Assembly: GCA_017560955.1 (NCBI GenBank)
Contig: JAFZDV010000034.1
Coordinates: 1 to 5,240 of the forward strand
Direction of reading: 5' to 3'
Origin: Anaerotignum sp.
GTDB lineage: Bacteria > Bacillota > Clostridia > Lachnospirales > Anaerotignaceae
Length of the DNA: 5,240 nt
Shown here: positions 1 to 5,015 of the stretch, piece after piece
Layout of the letters: every line of letters starts with the position of its first letter
Numbering within the stretch: the stretch's first letter is position 1
Made by a program: the position numbers and the translations under genes
The notes under the pieces: generated by a model
The model's input: the letters and a program-made list of their open reading frames with translations, nothing else
Told to the model about the DNA's origin: nothing
The model's database searches: none

Positions 1-425
1 ATGATCATGGCAATATCTTTACTTTTCTGTTTTTTACCAACCAGAGTGATAATTACACCGGCCATAACTGCCAGAGGTGCCAGTGTGGAAGGGCTCAGGA
101 ATTTTGCCCATTCTGCAGAAGATACCAGCCAACCTGTAATTGTTGTACCGATATTCGCACCCATGATTACACTGATCGCCTGTGTCAGGTTCATCAGACC
201 TGCGTTTACAAAACCATCAACCATTACTGTTGTTGCAGAAGAACTCTGGATGATCGCTGTAACCAGAGCACCCAACAGGATACCCATCAGTTTATTCTGT
301 GTCAGAACTTCCAGAATTTTCTTCATTTTAGAGCCTGCTGCATTCTGCAGACCATCCGCCATGATGTTCATACCATAGATGAACATTGCAAGACCGCCGA
401 TAAAGGGGATTACCATAGAACTCAT
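1..425 (-). CDS. Na+/Pi cotransporter family protein, N-terminal part (runs off the left edge)
   Basis: An integral membrane protein of the Na/Pi-cotransporter (NptA/YjbB, Na_Pi_cotrans) family, expected to move phosphate or a related anion with sodium across the cytoplasmic membrane. The 141 visible residues start MSSMVIPFIGGLAMFIYGMN, a hydrophobic first helix. They contain the family's QSSSATT signature at residues 60-66 and the GANIGTT signature at 89-95, followed by another hydrophobic segment (about 115-129) and a basic KKQKSK loop. The start at 425 is preceded by GGAGGA with a 5-base spacer. Family members have a second copy of the repeat, and many carry a PhoU-like C-terminal domain; both would lie outside the window. 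Codon use is strongly biased (10 of 11 threonines are ACA), which suggests high expression. Family is confident; the true substrate is not shown by the sequence. Confidence 0.9.
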   Translation of the reverse strand, partial: MSSMVIPFIGGLAMFIYGMNIMADGLQNAAGSKMKKILEVLTQNKLMGILLGALVTAIIQSSSATTVMVDGFVNAGLMNLTQAISVIMGANIGTTITGWLVSSAEWAKFLSPSTLAPLAVMAGVIITLVGKKQKSKDIAMI

Positions 426-476
426 ATTCTTCCTCCAATTTTACCTTTTTACTTCTTCTTTTTTATTTTCTTTGCC

Positions 477-506
477 ATTATTAACTTTTTCGAAAATATG
501 TGTAAA
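477..506 (-). promoter_or_regulatory. Candidate housekeeping promoter for the Na/Pi cotransporter gene
   Basis: Reading leftward, TTTACA (506-501, 5 of 6 to the sigma-A -35) is followed after 18 bases by AATAAT (482-477, 5 of 6 to the -10). Transcription would begin near 470, leaving a leader of about 45 bases with the GGAGGA site at 436-431. The region is AT-rich, so chance matches are likely. Confidence 0.35.
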
Positions 507-656
507 ATCATTTCACACCATTGACAATGATACCATAAACGAAACAACCCCGCAACGAAAAATCGACACCTTTTGGCAATTTCCACCCTTTTCACAGAAT
601 GAAATTCAATTTTTCCCAGTACTCTTGTCATACTGCCCGAGAATTGTAAAATCCAT

Positions 657-673
657 GTTAAATACAATTTAAC
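657..673. repeat. 17-base perfect palindrome, possible operator
   Basis: GTTAAA (657-662) and TTTAAC (668-673) form perfect 6-base inverted arms around TACAA. The size and symmetry fit a dimeric repressor site, but it lies about 150 bases upstream of the candidate transporter promoter and no regulator is encoded in the window. AT-rich palindromes of this size can occur by chance. Confidence 0.3.
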
Positions 674-693
674 TTTTCCCATTTTCTGCCATT

Positions 694-728
694 AAAAAAT
701 CCCGCGAACCATTGATTCTACGGGACTT
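694..728 (-). terminator. Rho-independent terminator of mnmA
   Basis: On the minus strand, 16 bases beyond the mnmA stop, AAGTCCCG pairs with CGGGATTT (8 pairs including one G-U). An inner GAATC/GGTTC stem with an AAT loop extends the hairpin, and a run of six T follows (699-694). The opposite strand has an A-C mismatch instead of the G-U and a poorer T tract, so the structure is oriented for leftward transcripts. Confidence 0.85.
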
Positions 729-743
729 TTCTTAATGTTAACT

Positions 744-1814
744 TTATAATTTTTTAACAGCGCTTTCCGCCAGAACAAAACCGCCGCCTGCAACATATTC
801 CCCATCATAAAGTACCAGGGACTGACCGGGTGTGATGGCTCTCTGGGGTTCATCGAAAGTGACCTCCAGCACATCCTCGCCAATCATTTTCACTGTACAC
901 CATGCTGCCTTATGGGCATAGCGGATCTTTGCCTGAAAACGCATGCCGTCTTCAAATTTTTCATAGGCCATATGTGCCAGATTTCCTGCATACAGTTTTG
1001 TCTGGAATAACGCCTGATTATCACACAGACGCACCTGATTTTTTGCAGGGTCTACACCATAAACAAATACAGGTTTGCCAAGTGCAATGCCCAGACCTTT
1101 TCTCTGACCAACTGTATAATGAATAATACCTTTGTGTTTTCCTACGACCTTGCCATCCATATCCACAAAATCGCCTGCTTTGCCTTTATAGCCGCATTCT
1201 CTTTCAATAAAAGCCGCATAGTCGCCATCAGGGATAAAACAGATATCCTGACTGTCGCCTTTTTTCGCAACAAAACCATCGATCTTCTCTGCAATTTCAC
1301 GGACTTCATCTTTGGCATAATCGCCAATGGGTAACAGCATTGCCTGCAGCTGTTCCTGCGTCAGTCTGTATAAAGCGTATGTCTGGTCTTTCACCGCTGT
1401 CGCAGAATTTCTGACTGCGTATCTGCCCGTTTTGGGGTGTTTTTCAATACGGGCATAATGACCTGTGGCAATATGCTCTGCCCCCATTTCATGGGCCTTA
1501 TCCAGCAGTGCCTGACCTTTCACCAGTCGATTGCAGACAATACAGGGATTGGGGGTCAGACCTTTCTGATACTGTTCCATGAAGTCATTGACCACACATT
1601 CTCTGAATTCCTTTTTAAAATCCAGCACCTCAAAAGGGATACCGATATTTTCCGCCACACGACGGGCATCTTCAATGGCCTGTTTGCTGTTTTCATTGGG
1701 CCACATTTCCATGGTCACACCAATGACATCATAGCCCTGTTCCTTCAGCAGATATGCAGCAACAGTGCTATCCACGCCACCGCTTAAACCTACGATGACT
1801 TTCCCTTTACTCAT
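744..1814 (-). CDS. mnmA: tRNA-specific 2-thiouridylase MnmA
   Basis: Activates U34 of the Lys, Glu and Gln tRNA anticodons with ATP and inserts sulfur to give 2-thiouridine, in the cytoplasm. From the chosen start the protein has 356 residues, normal for the family. It has the N-terminal PP-loop SGGVDS (11-16), the motif NPCIVCN (89-95) with the family's first catalytic cysteine at C94, ATGHYAR (116-122), and GDSQDICFIPD (186-196) with the second catalytic cysteine C192. VGQRKGLG (235-242) follows, with a C-terminal beta-barrel region after it. C91 gives an additional CxxC with C94. An upstream in-frame ATG at 1820 touches the ribosome binding site with no spacer, so the ATG at 1814, with a 6-base spacer, is preferred. 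It follows the DUF5662 gene by 23 bases and ends in its own terminator, so the two genes are probably co-transcribed. No cysteine desulfurase gene is adjacent. Confidence 0.97.
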   Translation of the reverse strand: MSKGKVIVGLSGGVDSTVAAYLLKEQGYDVIGVTMEMWPNENSKQAIEDARRVAENIGIPFEVLDFKKEFRECVVNDFMEQYQKGLTPNPCIVCNRLVKGQALLDKAHEMGAEHIATGHYARIEKHPKTGRYAVRNSATAVKDQTYALYRLTQEQLQAMLLPIGDYAKDEVREIAEKIDGFVAKKGDSQDICFIPDGDYAAFIERECGYKGKAGDFVDMDGKVVGKHKGIIHYTVGQRKGLGIALGKPVFVYGVDPAKNQVRLCDNQALFQTKLYAGNLAHMAYEKFEDGMRFQAKIRYAHKAAWCTVKMIGEDVLEVTFDEPQRAITPGQSLVLYDGEYVAGGGFVLAESAVKKL

Positions 1815-1820
1815 TTTCAT

Positions 1821-1827
1821 TCACCTC
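1821..1827 (-). promoter_or_regulatory. Ribosome binding site that fixes the mnmA start
   Basis: GAGGTGA on the minus strand. The ATG at 1820 follows with no spacer, while the ATG two codons later at 1814 has a 6-base spacer. The later ATG is therefore the likely start, and the longer reading would add only Met-Lys. Confidence 0.75.
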
Positions 1828-1837
1828 ATTTACGGGA

Positions 1838-2431
1838 TCATTTTCCCAGAAGTTCTTTGATCAGTCGGGGAATGGCTTTCATTCTGTCCCTTCTGTCTTT
1901 TTTCACAAGTTTTTTTGTATAAGCAAAAGTTTTCGTTTCTCCTTCTTCCGCCAGCATTCTCATCAGTTTTTCGATCAGCGCAATGGTTTCAGGATGCATG
2001 ATCTCTTTTACACGCTTGCTTCTTTCATGATAAGCCAAGGGGCTTGCATCTGTATAAGCATCTTTCTGATACACCTTGCAGGCAGCAATGCGGTCCATAA
2101 ACATTTCCACCACATAGCGCACAGGCATTCTGACCCCTTCCAGCAACTTATCGCTGGTACCGGGCATGGTATAGTCCACCCAGTATTCAAAATGGTGCTT
2201 ATTTCTGCCTTTATGATGCAGCCAGGAAGAAGAATATCCTTTTGCCTCTTTTTCCGCATTATTGGGGCTTCTGTCCCCCTGATAATATTTTGCACCCACC
2301 AGAAATTCCGTAGGGCTGAACTTGGAAAGGTCATGAGTCAGCCCCTGCCAGTAAAGGCCAACTTTAAAGCAGCCTTCCCTTACCAGTTTTCTGTGATATG
2401 TAATTGTCTGAAAATGTTCCTTGATTTTCAT
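1838..2431 (-). CDS. DUF5662 family protein, function unknown
   Basis: A soluble 197-residue protein that I recognise as DUF5662-like from its motif pattern; its role is unknown. It has HDLSKFSP at 33-40, then a GDRSPNNAE segment (52-60), GYSSSWLHHKGRNKHHFEYW at 65-84, and a helical MPVRYVVEMFMDRIAA stretch (102-117). The C-terminus is rich in Lys and Arg (about 173-197). The clustered His and Asp residues (H33, D34, H72, H73, H79, H80) resemble a metal site, loosely like HD-type hydrolases; this is inference. There is no signal peptide or membrane segment. The ATG at 2431 has GGAAGGA (2447-2441) with a 9-base spacer. It is 23 bases ahead of mnmA, so probably in the same transcript. The upstream hydrolase gene's terminator lies only a few bases before the ribosome binding site. 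Some relatives may carry the label catalase, for which nothing here gives support. Confidence 0.85.
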   Translation of the reverse strand: MKIKEHFQTITYHRKLVREGCFKVGLYWQGLTHDLSKFSPTEFLVGAKYYQGDRSPNNAEKEAKGYSSSWLHHKGRNKHHFEYWVDYTMPGTSDKLLEGVRMPVRYVVEMFMDRIAACKVYQKDAYTDASPLAYHERSKRVKEIMHPETIALIEKLMRMLAEEGETKTFAYTKKLVKKDRRDRMKAIPRLIKELLGK

Positions 2432-2450
2432 ACTATATCATCCTTCCTTG

Positions 2451-2486
2451 AAAAAAGGCCCCAATTCCGGGGAAATTGAGGCCTTT
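2451..2486 (-). terminator. Strong rho-independent terminator after the isochorismatase-family gene
   Basis: On the minus strand, AAAGGCC, then TCAATTTC, a CCC loop, and the complementary strand ending GGCCTTT form a nearly perfect stem of about 15 pairs (2486-2454, two of them G-T wobbles) followed by a T run ending at 2451. It begins 14 bases after the stop codon and ends just before the ribosome binding site of the DUF5662 gene. Confidence 0.93.
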
Positions 2487-2499
2487 GTAAGGTCGTTTC

Positions 2500-3042
2500 T
2501 TATTTTGTCAGTTTGGAGATCGCTTTGAAGTGAGGTGTACCTGCACCCTGTACCATTTCATACAGTGCGCCTTCGCATGTTGTTACGAATGCACCTTCCT
2601 GTGTTGCTCTCTGGATCGCATAATCTCTGTTGTATACCAGTCTGGAGCCTACGCAGTCAGCCACGATGAATACGCGGAAACCTTCGCCCAACAGGTCGAT
2701 GATGCTCTGCAGTACACAGATGTGTGCTTCTACGCCGCAAACCAGAATTGTCTTTTTGCCCTGTGCTTTCACCCATGCTACGAATTCTTCACAACCCATA
2801 GCGGAGAAGGACATTTTTTCCATTGCTTCAAATTCACCGATTGCTTCTTTGATTGCAGGAACTGTATCGCCCAGACCTTTTGTGTACTGCTGTGTTACAG
2901 CCATGGGAACACCCAGTTCTTTCAGACCTGCACAGAACAGTGCTGCTTTTGCTACTACTTCTTCATTGTTTGCGATAGCGGGAACCAGTTTTTCCTGGAA
3001 ATCAATGATCAGAGCCGCTGTATCTTCTGCATAAATTCTCAT
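2500..3042 (-). CDS. Isochorismatase-family cysteine hydrolase (ISOC/YcaC-like)
   Basis: A 180-residue cytoplasmic hydrolase of the isochorismatase-like superfamily. The catalytic triad is visible: Asp14 in LIIDFQEKL, Lys76 in MEKMSFSAM and Cys109 in CGVEAHICVLQ. The order QQYTKGLG (51-58), the VADCVGSR segment (128-135), and the C-terminal HFKAISKL match the ISOC1/ISOC2 and YcaC-related subgroup. That subgroup has no settled substrate, so neither isochorismate nor nicotinamide should be assumed. The ATG at 3042 is preceded by AGGAGGA with an 8-base spacer. Upstream in-frame ATGs (up to 3135) lack such a site and overlap the candidate promoter. All 10 threonines are ACA and the codon bias is strong, suggesting high expression. 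It appears monocistronic: own candidate promoter at 3126-3154 and a strong terminator after the stop. Confidence 0.93.
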   Translation of the reverse strand: MRIYAEDTAALIIDFQEKLVPAIANNEEVVAKAALFCAGLKELGVPMAVTQQYTKGLGDTVPAIKEAIGEFEAMEKMSFSAMGCEEFVAWVKAQGKKTILVCGVEAHICVLQSIIDLLGEGFRVFIVADCVGSRLVYNRDYAIQRATQEGAFVTTCEGALYEMVQGAGTPHFKAISKLTK

Positions 3043-3091
3043 GATTAAATTCCTCCTGAATACGATAATTTTTCTTTTTCTCGGGGATAAA

Positions 3092-3109
3092 ATATGCGTT
3101 TCCACATAT
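3092..3109 (-). other. Leader hairpin with a GAAA loop upstream of the isochorismatase-family gene
   Basis: On the minus strand, ATATGTG pairs with CGCATAT (7 pairs, one G-U) around a GAAA tetraloop, followed by TTTAT. It would sit in the leader of the hydrolase mRNA. It could also be a weak terminator for sigG, but its T tract is short and broken. Confidence 0.3.
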
Positions 3110-3125
3110 CTCTCCATTCTACTAA

Positions 3126-3154
3126 AATGTATCATACAAGAGGAAAATTGTCCA
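3126..3154 (-). promoter_or_regulatory. Candidate promoter for the isochorismatase-family gene
   Basis: TGGACA (3154-3149, 5 of 6 to the sigma-A -35) lies 17 bases before TACATT (3131-3126, 4 of 6 to the -10). An 11-base palindrome, TGTATcATACA on the plus strand (3128-3138), overlaps the -10 and could be an operator. The leader would be about 75 bases. Confidence 0.4.
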
Positions 3155-3165
3155 CCATTTTTGCT

Positions 3166-3942
3166 TTATACATACTTTCTCATGTGCTGTAAAGCGCTCT
3201 TTTCCAGTCTGGAAACCTGCGCCTGACTGATGCCGATCTCCGTGCTGACTTCAGTCTGGGTTTTTCCTTCAAAAAAACGAAGATTTACGATTTTCTTTTC
3301 CCGTTCCGACAGATGCTGCATGGCTTCATTCAGAGAAAGATTTTCCAGCCAGAGCCTGTCCCCATTTTTCTCATCGCTAACCTGATCCATCACAAAAAGT
3401 GTATCTCCGCCATCGTGATAAATGGGCTCGAACAGAGAAACAGGGTCCTGAATGGCATCCATGGCCAGAACGATGGTTTCTCTGGAAACACCCATTTCCT
3501 TTGCAATGGCTTCTATGCTGGGTTCCTTTTCATTTTCCGCCATCAGCCGTTCTTTTACCTGCAGGGCTTTATATGCCGTATCCCGAATGGAACGGGAAAC
3601 CCGAATGGTATTATTATCTCTGAGATACCGCCGAATTTCCCCGATGATCATGGGGCAGAAATAAGTAGACGGCATCACATCCATACTGATGTCAAAATTA
3701 TCAATGGCTTTAATGAGCCCGACCACCCCGATCTGAAACAGATCATCCATATTTTCATTTCTGTTTTCAAAACGCTTGATGATACTCAGGACCAGCCGCA
3801 GATTTCCTTCTATCAGTTGTTCTCTTGCTGCCATATCCCCTGCCCTGCATTTCACAAATAATTCTTTCGCCTCTGCACCTGTCAGAACAGGCAAAGCCGC
3901 CGTATTGACACCGCTGATCTCCACTTTGCCGTAATAAGCCAT
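3166..3942 (-). CDS. sigG: RNA polymerase sigma factor SigG (late forespore sigma factor)
   Basis: Directs late forespore transcription during sporulation. The 258 residues match the length and pattern of Bacillus SigG (260). The N-terminus KVEISGVNTAALPVL (6-20) is the SigG hallmark. Region 2 holds GNLRLVLSIIKRF (46-58), DDLFQIGVVGLIKAIDNFD (66-84) and PMIIGEIRRYLRDNN (97-111). IRVSRSIRDTAYKALQV follows (113-129), then DAIQDPVSLFEPIYHDGGD (162-180) and the region 4 helix-turn-helix EVSTEIGISQAQVSRLEK (231-248). The ATG at 3942 has GGAG with a 7-base spacer; in-frame extensions upstream, reaching 4011, cover candidate promoter sequence. Odd point: residues 89-96 read VMPSTYFC where Bacillus SigG has VKFSTYAV. 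It lies downstream of spoIIGA and sigE as usual, but a reversed small gene separates it from sigE. No clear terminator follows, so some read-through into the hydrolase gene is possible. Confidence 0.97.
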   Translation of the reverse strand: MAYYGKVEISGVNTAALPVLTGAEAKELFVKCRAGDMAAREQLIEGNLRLVLSIIKRFENRNENMDDLFQIGVVGLIKAIDNFDISMDVMPSTYFCPMIIGEIRRYLRDNNTIRVSRSIRDTAYKALQVKERLMAENEKEPSIEAIAKEMGVSRETIVLAMDAIQDPVSLFEPIYHDGGDTLFVMDQVSDEKNGDRLWLENLSLNEAMQHLSEREKKIVNLRFFEGKTQTEVSTEIGISQAQVSRLEKSALQHMRKYV

Positions 3943-4009
3943 CCTCTCACTCCGTTCGCTCAAAGATTCCCTATTACCATTGCCTGCAGGCAGAAAAAAT
4001 ATACGAAAC

Positions 4010-4041
4010 AAATCTCGCCATATGATGCATGAAAACTATTC
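4010..4041 (-). promoter_or_regulatory. Candidate sigma-F promoter of sigG
   Basis: GAATA (4041-4037) lies 17 bases before GGCGAGATTT (4019-4010), which fits the sigma-F -10 pattern GGnnAnAnT exactly as I recall it; the -35 matches 4 of 5 positions of GYWTA. In Bacillus, sigG is first transcribed by sigma-F, so the position and type are as expected. The leader would be about 60 bases. Confidence 0.5.
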
Positions 4042-4050
4042 TTTTTCTGC
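4021..4050 (-). promoter_or_regulatory. Alternative sigma-G-type promoter of sigG (autoregulation)
   Basis: GCAGA (4050-4046, 4 of 5 to GMATR) lies 18 bases before CATCATA (4027-4021), which fits the sigma-G -10 pattern CATnnTA. It overlaps the sigma-F candidate and would allow SigG to sustain its own synthesis, as known in Bacillus. Assigned by motif only. Confidence 0.3.
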
Positions 4051-4056
4051 AAAATA
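4027..4056 (+). promoter_or_regulatory. Candidate sigma-G promoter of the 55-residue gene
   Basis: GCATG (4027-4031, full match to GMATR) lies 18 bases before CAAAATA (4050-4056), which matches the sigma-G -10 CATnnTA at all but the third position. Transcription would begin near 4063, giving a leader of about 16 bases that still includes the AAAGGAG site at 4065-4071. Its -35 overlaps the -10 region of the divergent sigG promoters. Confidence 0.45.
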
Positions 4057-4078
4057 GAGAAATGAAAGGAGTGTTTCC

Positions 4079-4246
4079 ATGCAGATGACAGAAAAACAAT
4101 ATGGTATCCCCAACAATCAGGCCTTACGGGAAAGTACACATATTCTCCACAAAAATGGACGCAGCGGAAAACAGGAATTTTTTGATAACGGCTTTGGAAA
4201 AATGAAAAACATCGACTTTGAACCTCTGCATTATGCCGACAACTGA
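4079..4246 (+). CDS. Small protein of 55 residues, unrecognised; candidate forespore-expressed gene
   Basis: The reading frame starts MQMTEKQYGIPNNQALREST and ends at a TGA. I do not recognise the family. It looks real for three reasons: AAAGGAG lies 7 bases before the ATG, a terminator hairpin abuts the stop, and a sigma-G-like promoter lies directly upstream. It is the only plus-strand gene in the window. The protein is hydrophilic with roughly balanced charge (7 Lys/Arg, 7 Asp/Glu), rich in Asn, Gly and Lys, and has no Cys, no Trp, no signal peptide and no membrane segment. A GRSGKQEFFDNGFGKMKN segment lies at 27-44, with FEPLHYADN at the end. Size, hydrophilicity and location between sigE and sigG suggest a small spore or sporulation protein; this is inference, and no match to a known small acid-soluble spore protein family is visible to me. 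It converges on sigE and diverges from sigG. Confidence 0.75.
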   Translation: MQMTEKQYGIPNNQALRESTHILHKNGRSGKQEFFDNGFGKMKNIDFEPLHYADN

Positions 4247-4268
4247 AAAAGCCCCTTTCGGGGCTTTT
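4247..4268. terminator. Bidirectional terminator shared by sigE and the 55-residue gene
   Basis: AAAAGCCCC and GGGGCTTTT form a perfect 9-pair stem with a 4-base loop. On the plus strand the T-rich tail is TTTTCTT after the small gene's stop. On the minus strand the tail is TTTTT, 12 bases after the sigE stop. It would separate sigE from sigG transcriptionally. Confidence 0.9.
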
Positions 4269-4279
4269 CTTCACTGTCA

Positions 4280-5014
4280 TTACATCAATTTACTCAGTTC
4301 CTTTTTTAATCTGCGCATGATCTTCTTTTCCAGTCTGGAAATATAAGACTGGGAAATCCCGAGGATATCCGCCACTTCCTTCTGGGTCTTTTCTTCCGTT
4401 TCCGGCAGGATACCGAATCGCATTTCCACGATTTTCCGTTCCCTGCCGCTGAGCTTTTCCATGGCGTTATTCAGAAGTTTTCTGTCCACCTCTTCTTCGA
4501 TCCCTCGGGTGATGATATCGCTTTCCGTGCCGAGAATATCCGACAGCAGCAATTCATTTCCCTCCCAATCCACATTCAGAGGTTCATCGATGGAAACTTC
4601 CGATTTTGTTTTGCTGTTACGTCGCAAAAACATTAATATTTCGTTTTCGATACAACGAGAGGCATAAGTAGCCAATTTGATTTTTTTGTCTATTTTGAAG
4701 GTATTGATGGCTTTGATCAGACCAATCGTTCCGATAGAAATCAGGTCTTCCACATTGATGCCCGTGTTTTCAAACTTTCTTGCAATATAGACCACCAGCC
4801 GCAGGTTCCGTTCGATCAGCACAGATTTTACGGTCATGTCATTTTCGCCGCCCAGTTGCTCCAACAATACCGCTTCCTCCTCTGCCTGCAGCGGCGGCGG
4901 AAACACATCACTTCCGCCAATATAAAAAACACCCTCACCTTTCTTCAGAAGTTTTTTCAGCAGCCGTTCACTATGATATTTTGCAAGAAACAGCAGATAT
5001 TTCCATTCTTTCAT
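4280..5014 (-). CDS. sigE: RNA polymerase sporulation sigma factor SigE precursor (pro-sigma-E)
   Basis: Early mother-cell sigma factor, made as an inactive precursor. The 244 residues match the family length (Bacillus 239). The pro-sequence (about 1-30, [20 protein letters not shown] and on) is basic and amphipathic or hydrophobic. It is followed by [14 protein letters not shown], where alignment to Bacillus puts SpoIIGA cleavage near F30-Y31. Region 2 is near-identical to the family: [20 protein letters not shown] (66-85), [19 protein letters not shown] (88-106), [20 protein letters not shown] (112-131). [20 protein letters not shown] follows (143-162), and the region 4 helix-turn-helix is [19 protein letters not shown] (212-230). 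The ATG at 5014 has GGAGGA with an 8-base spacer and lies one base after the spoIIGA stop, so translation is probably coupled. A longer in-frame start at 5095 lies inside spoIIGA and would disrupt the known pro-sequence length. A bidirectional terminator follows. Confidence 0.98.
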   Translation of the reverse strand: MKEWKYLLFLAKYHSERLLKKLLKKGEGVFYIGGSDVFPPPLQAEEEAVLLEQLGGENDMTVKSVLIERNLRLVVYIARKFENTGINVEDLISIGTIGLIKAINTFKIDKKIKLATYASRCIENEILMFLRRNSKTKSEVSIDEPLNVDWEGNELLLSDILGTESDIITRGIEEEVDRKLLNNAMEKLSGRERKIVEMRFGILPETEEKTQKEVADILGISQSYISRLEKKIMRRLKKELSKLM

Positions 5015-5015
5015 A

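Larger units (their letters stand above)
426..743. other. Intergenic region between mnmA and the Na/Pi cotransporter gene
   Basis: This AT-rich stretch of about 318 bases holds the mnmA terminator at its right end, a 17-base perfect inverted repeat (657-673) and a candidate promoter (477-506) for the leftward transporter gene. I see no convincing protein-coding gene in it. A minus-strand frame of 77 codons (682-449) ends in a lysine run, has no good ribosome binding site and begins beside the terminator. I see no recognisable riboswitch. Confidence 0.6.

Noticed and set aside
1..378. Open plus-strand frame of 125 codons at the left edge
   Set aside because: The opposite strand carries the Na/Pi cotransporter with clear QSSSATT and GANIGTT motifs and a good ribosome binding site. 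The plus-strand frame is its antisense shadow.
449..682. Minus-strand frame of 77 codons ending in a lysine run
   Set aside because: It has no ribosome binding site of quality, begins beside the mnmA terminator, has odd composition and resembles no family I know. It is most likely a chance frame in AT-rich DNA.
2530..3048. Plus-strand frame of 172 codons rich in Cys and Phe
   Set aside because: It is antisense to the isochorismatase-family gene, whose catalytic triad is intact. The Cys/Phe richness comes from the complement of its biased codons.
3981..3992. 12-base perfect palindrome TGCCTGCAGGCA in the sigG leader
   Set aside because: It has no loop for an RNA hairpin, a single copy, and no link to a known regulator. 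It is probably chance, so it is not listed as a feature.
3943..4011. N-terminal extension of SigG by up to 23 residues
   Set aside because: The SigG family begins at the KVEISGV block. The extension covers the candidate promoter leader, and the ATG at 3942 has a well-placed GGAG.
3960..4280. Minus-strand frame of 106 codons across the sigG upstream region
   Set aside because: It overlaps the 55-residue gene, the divergent promoter region and the start of sigG, and reads as low-complexity Phe/Cys-rich sequence. No ribosome binding site or family pattern is seen.
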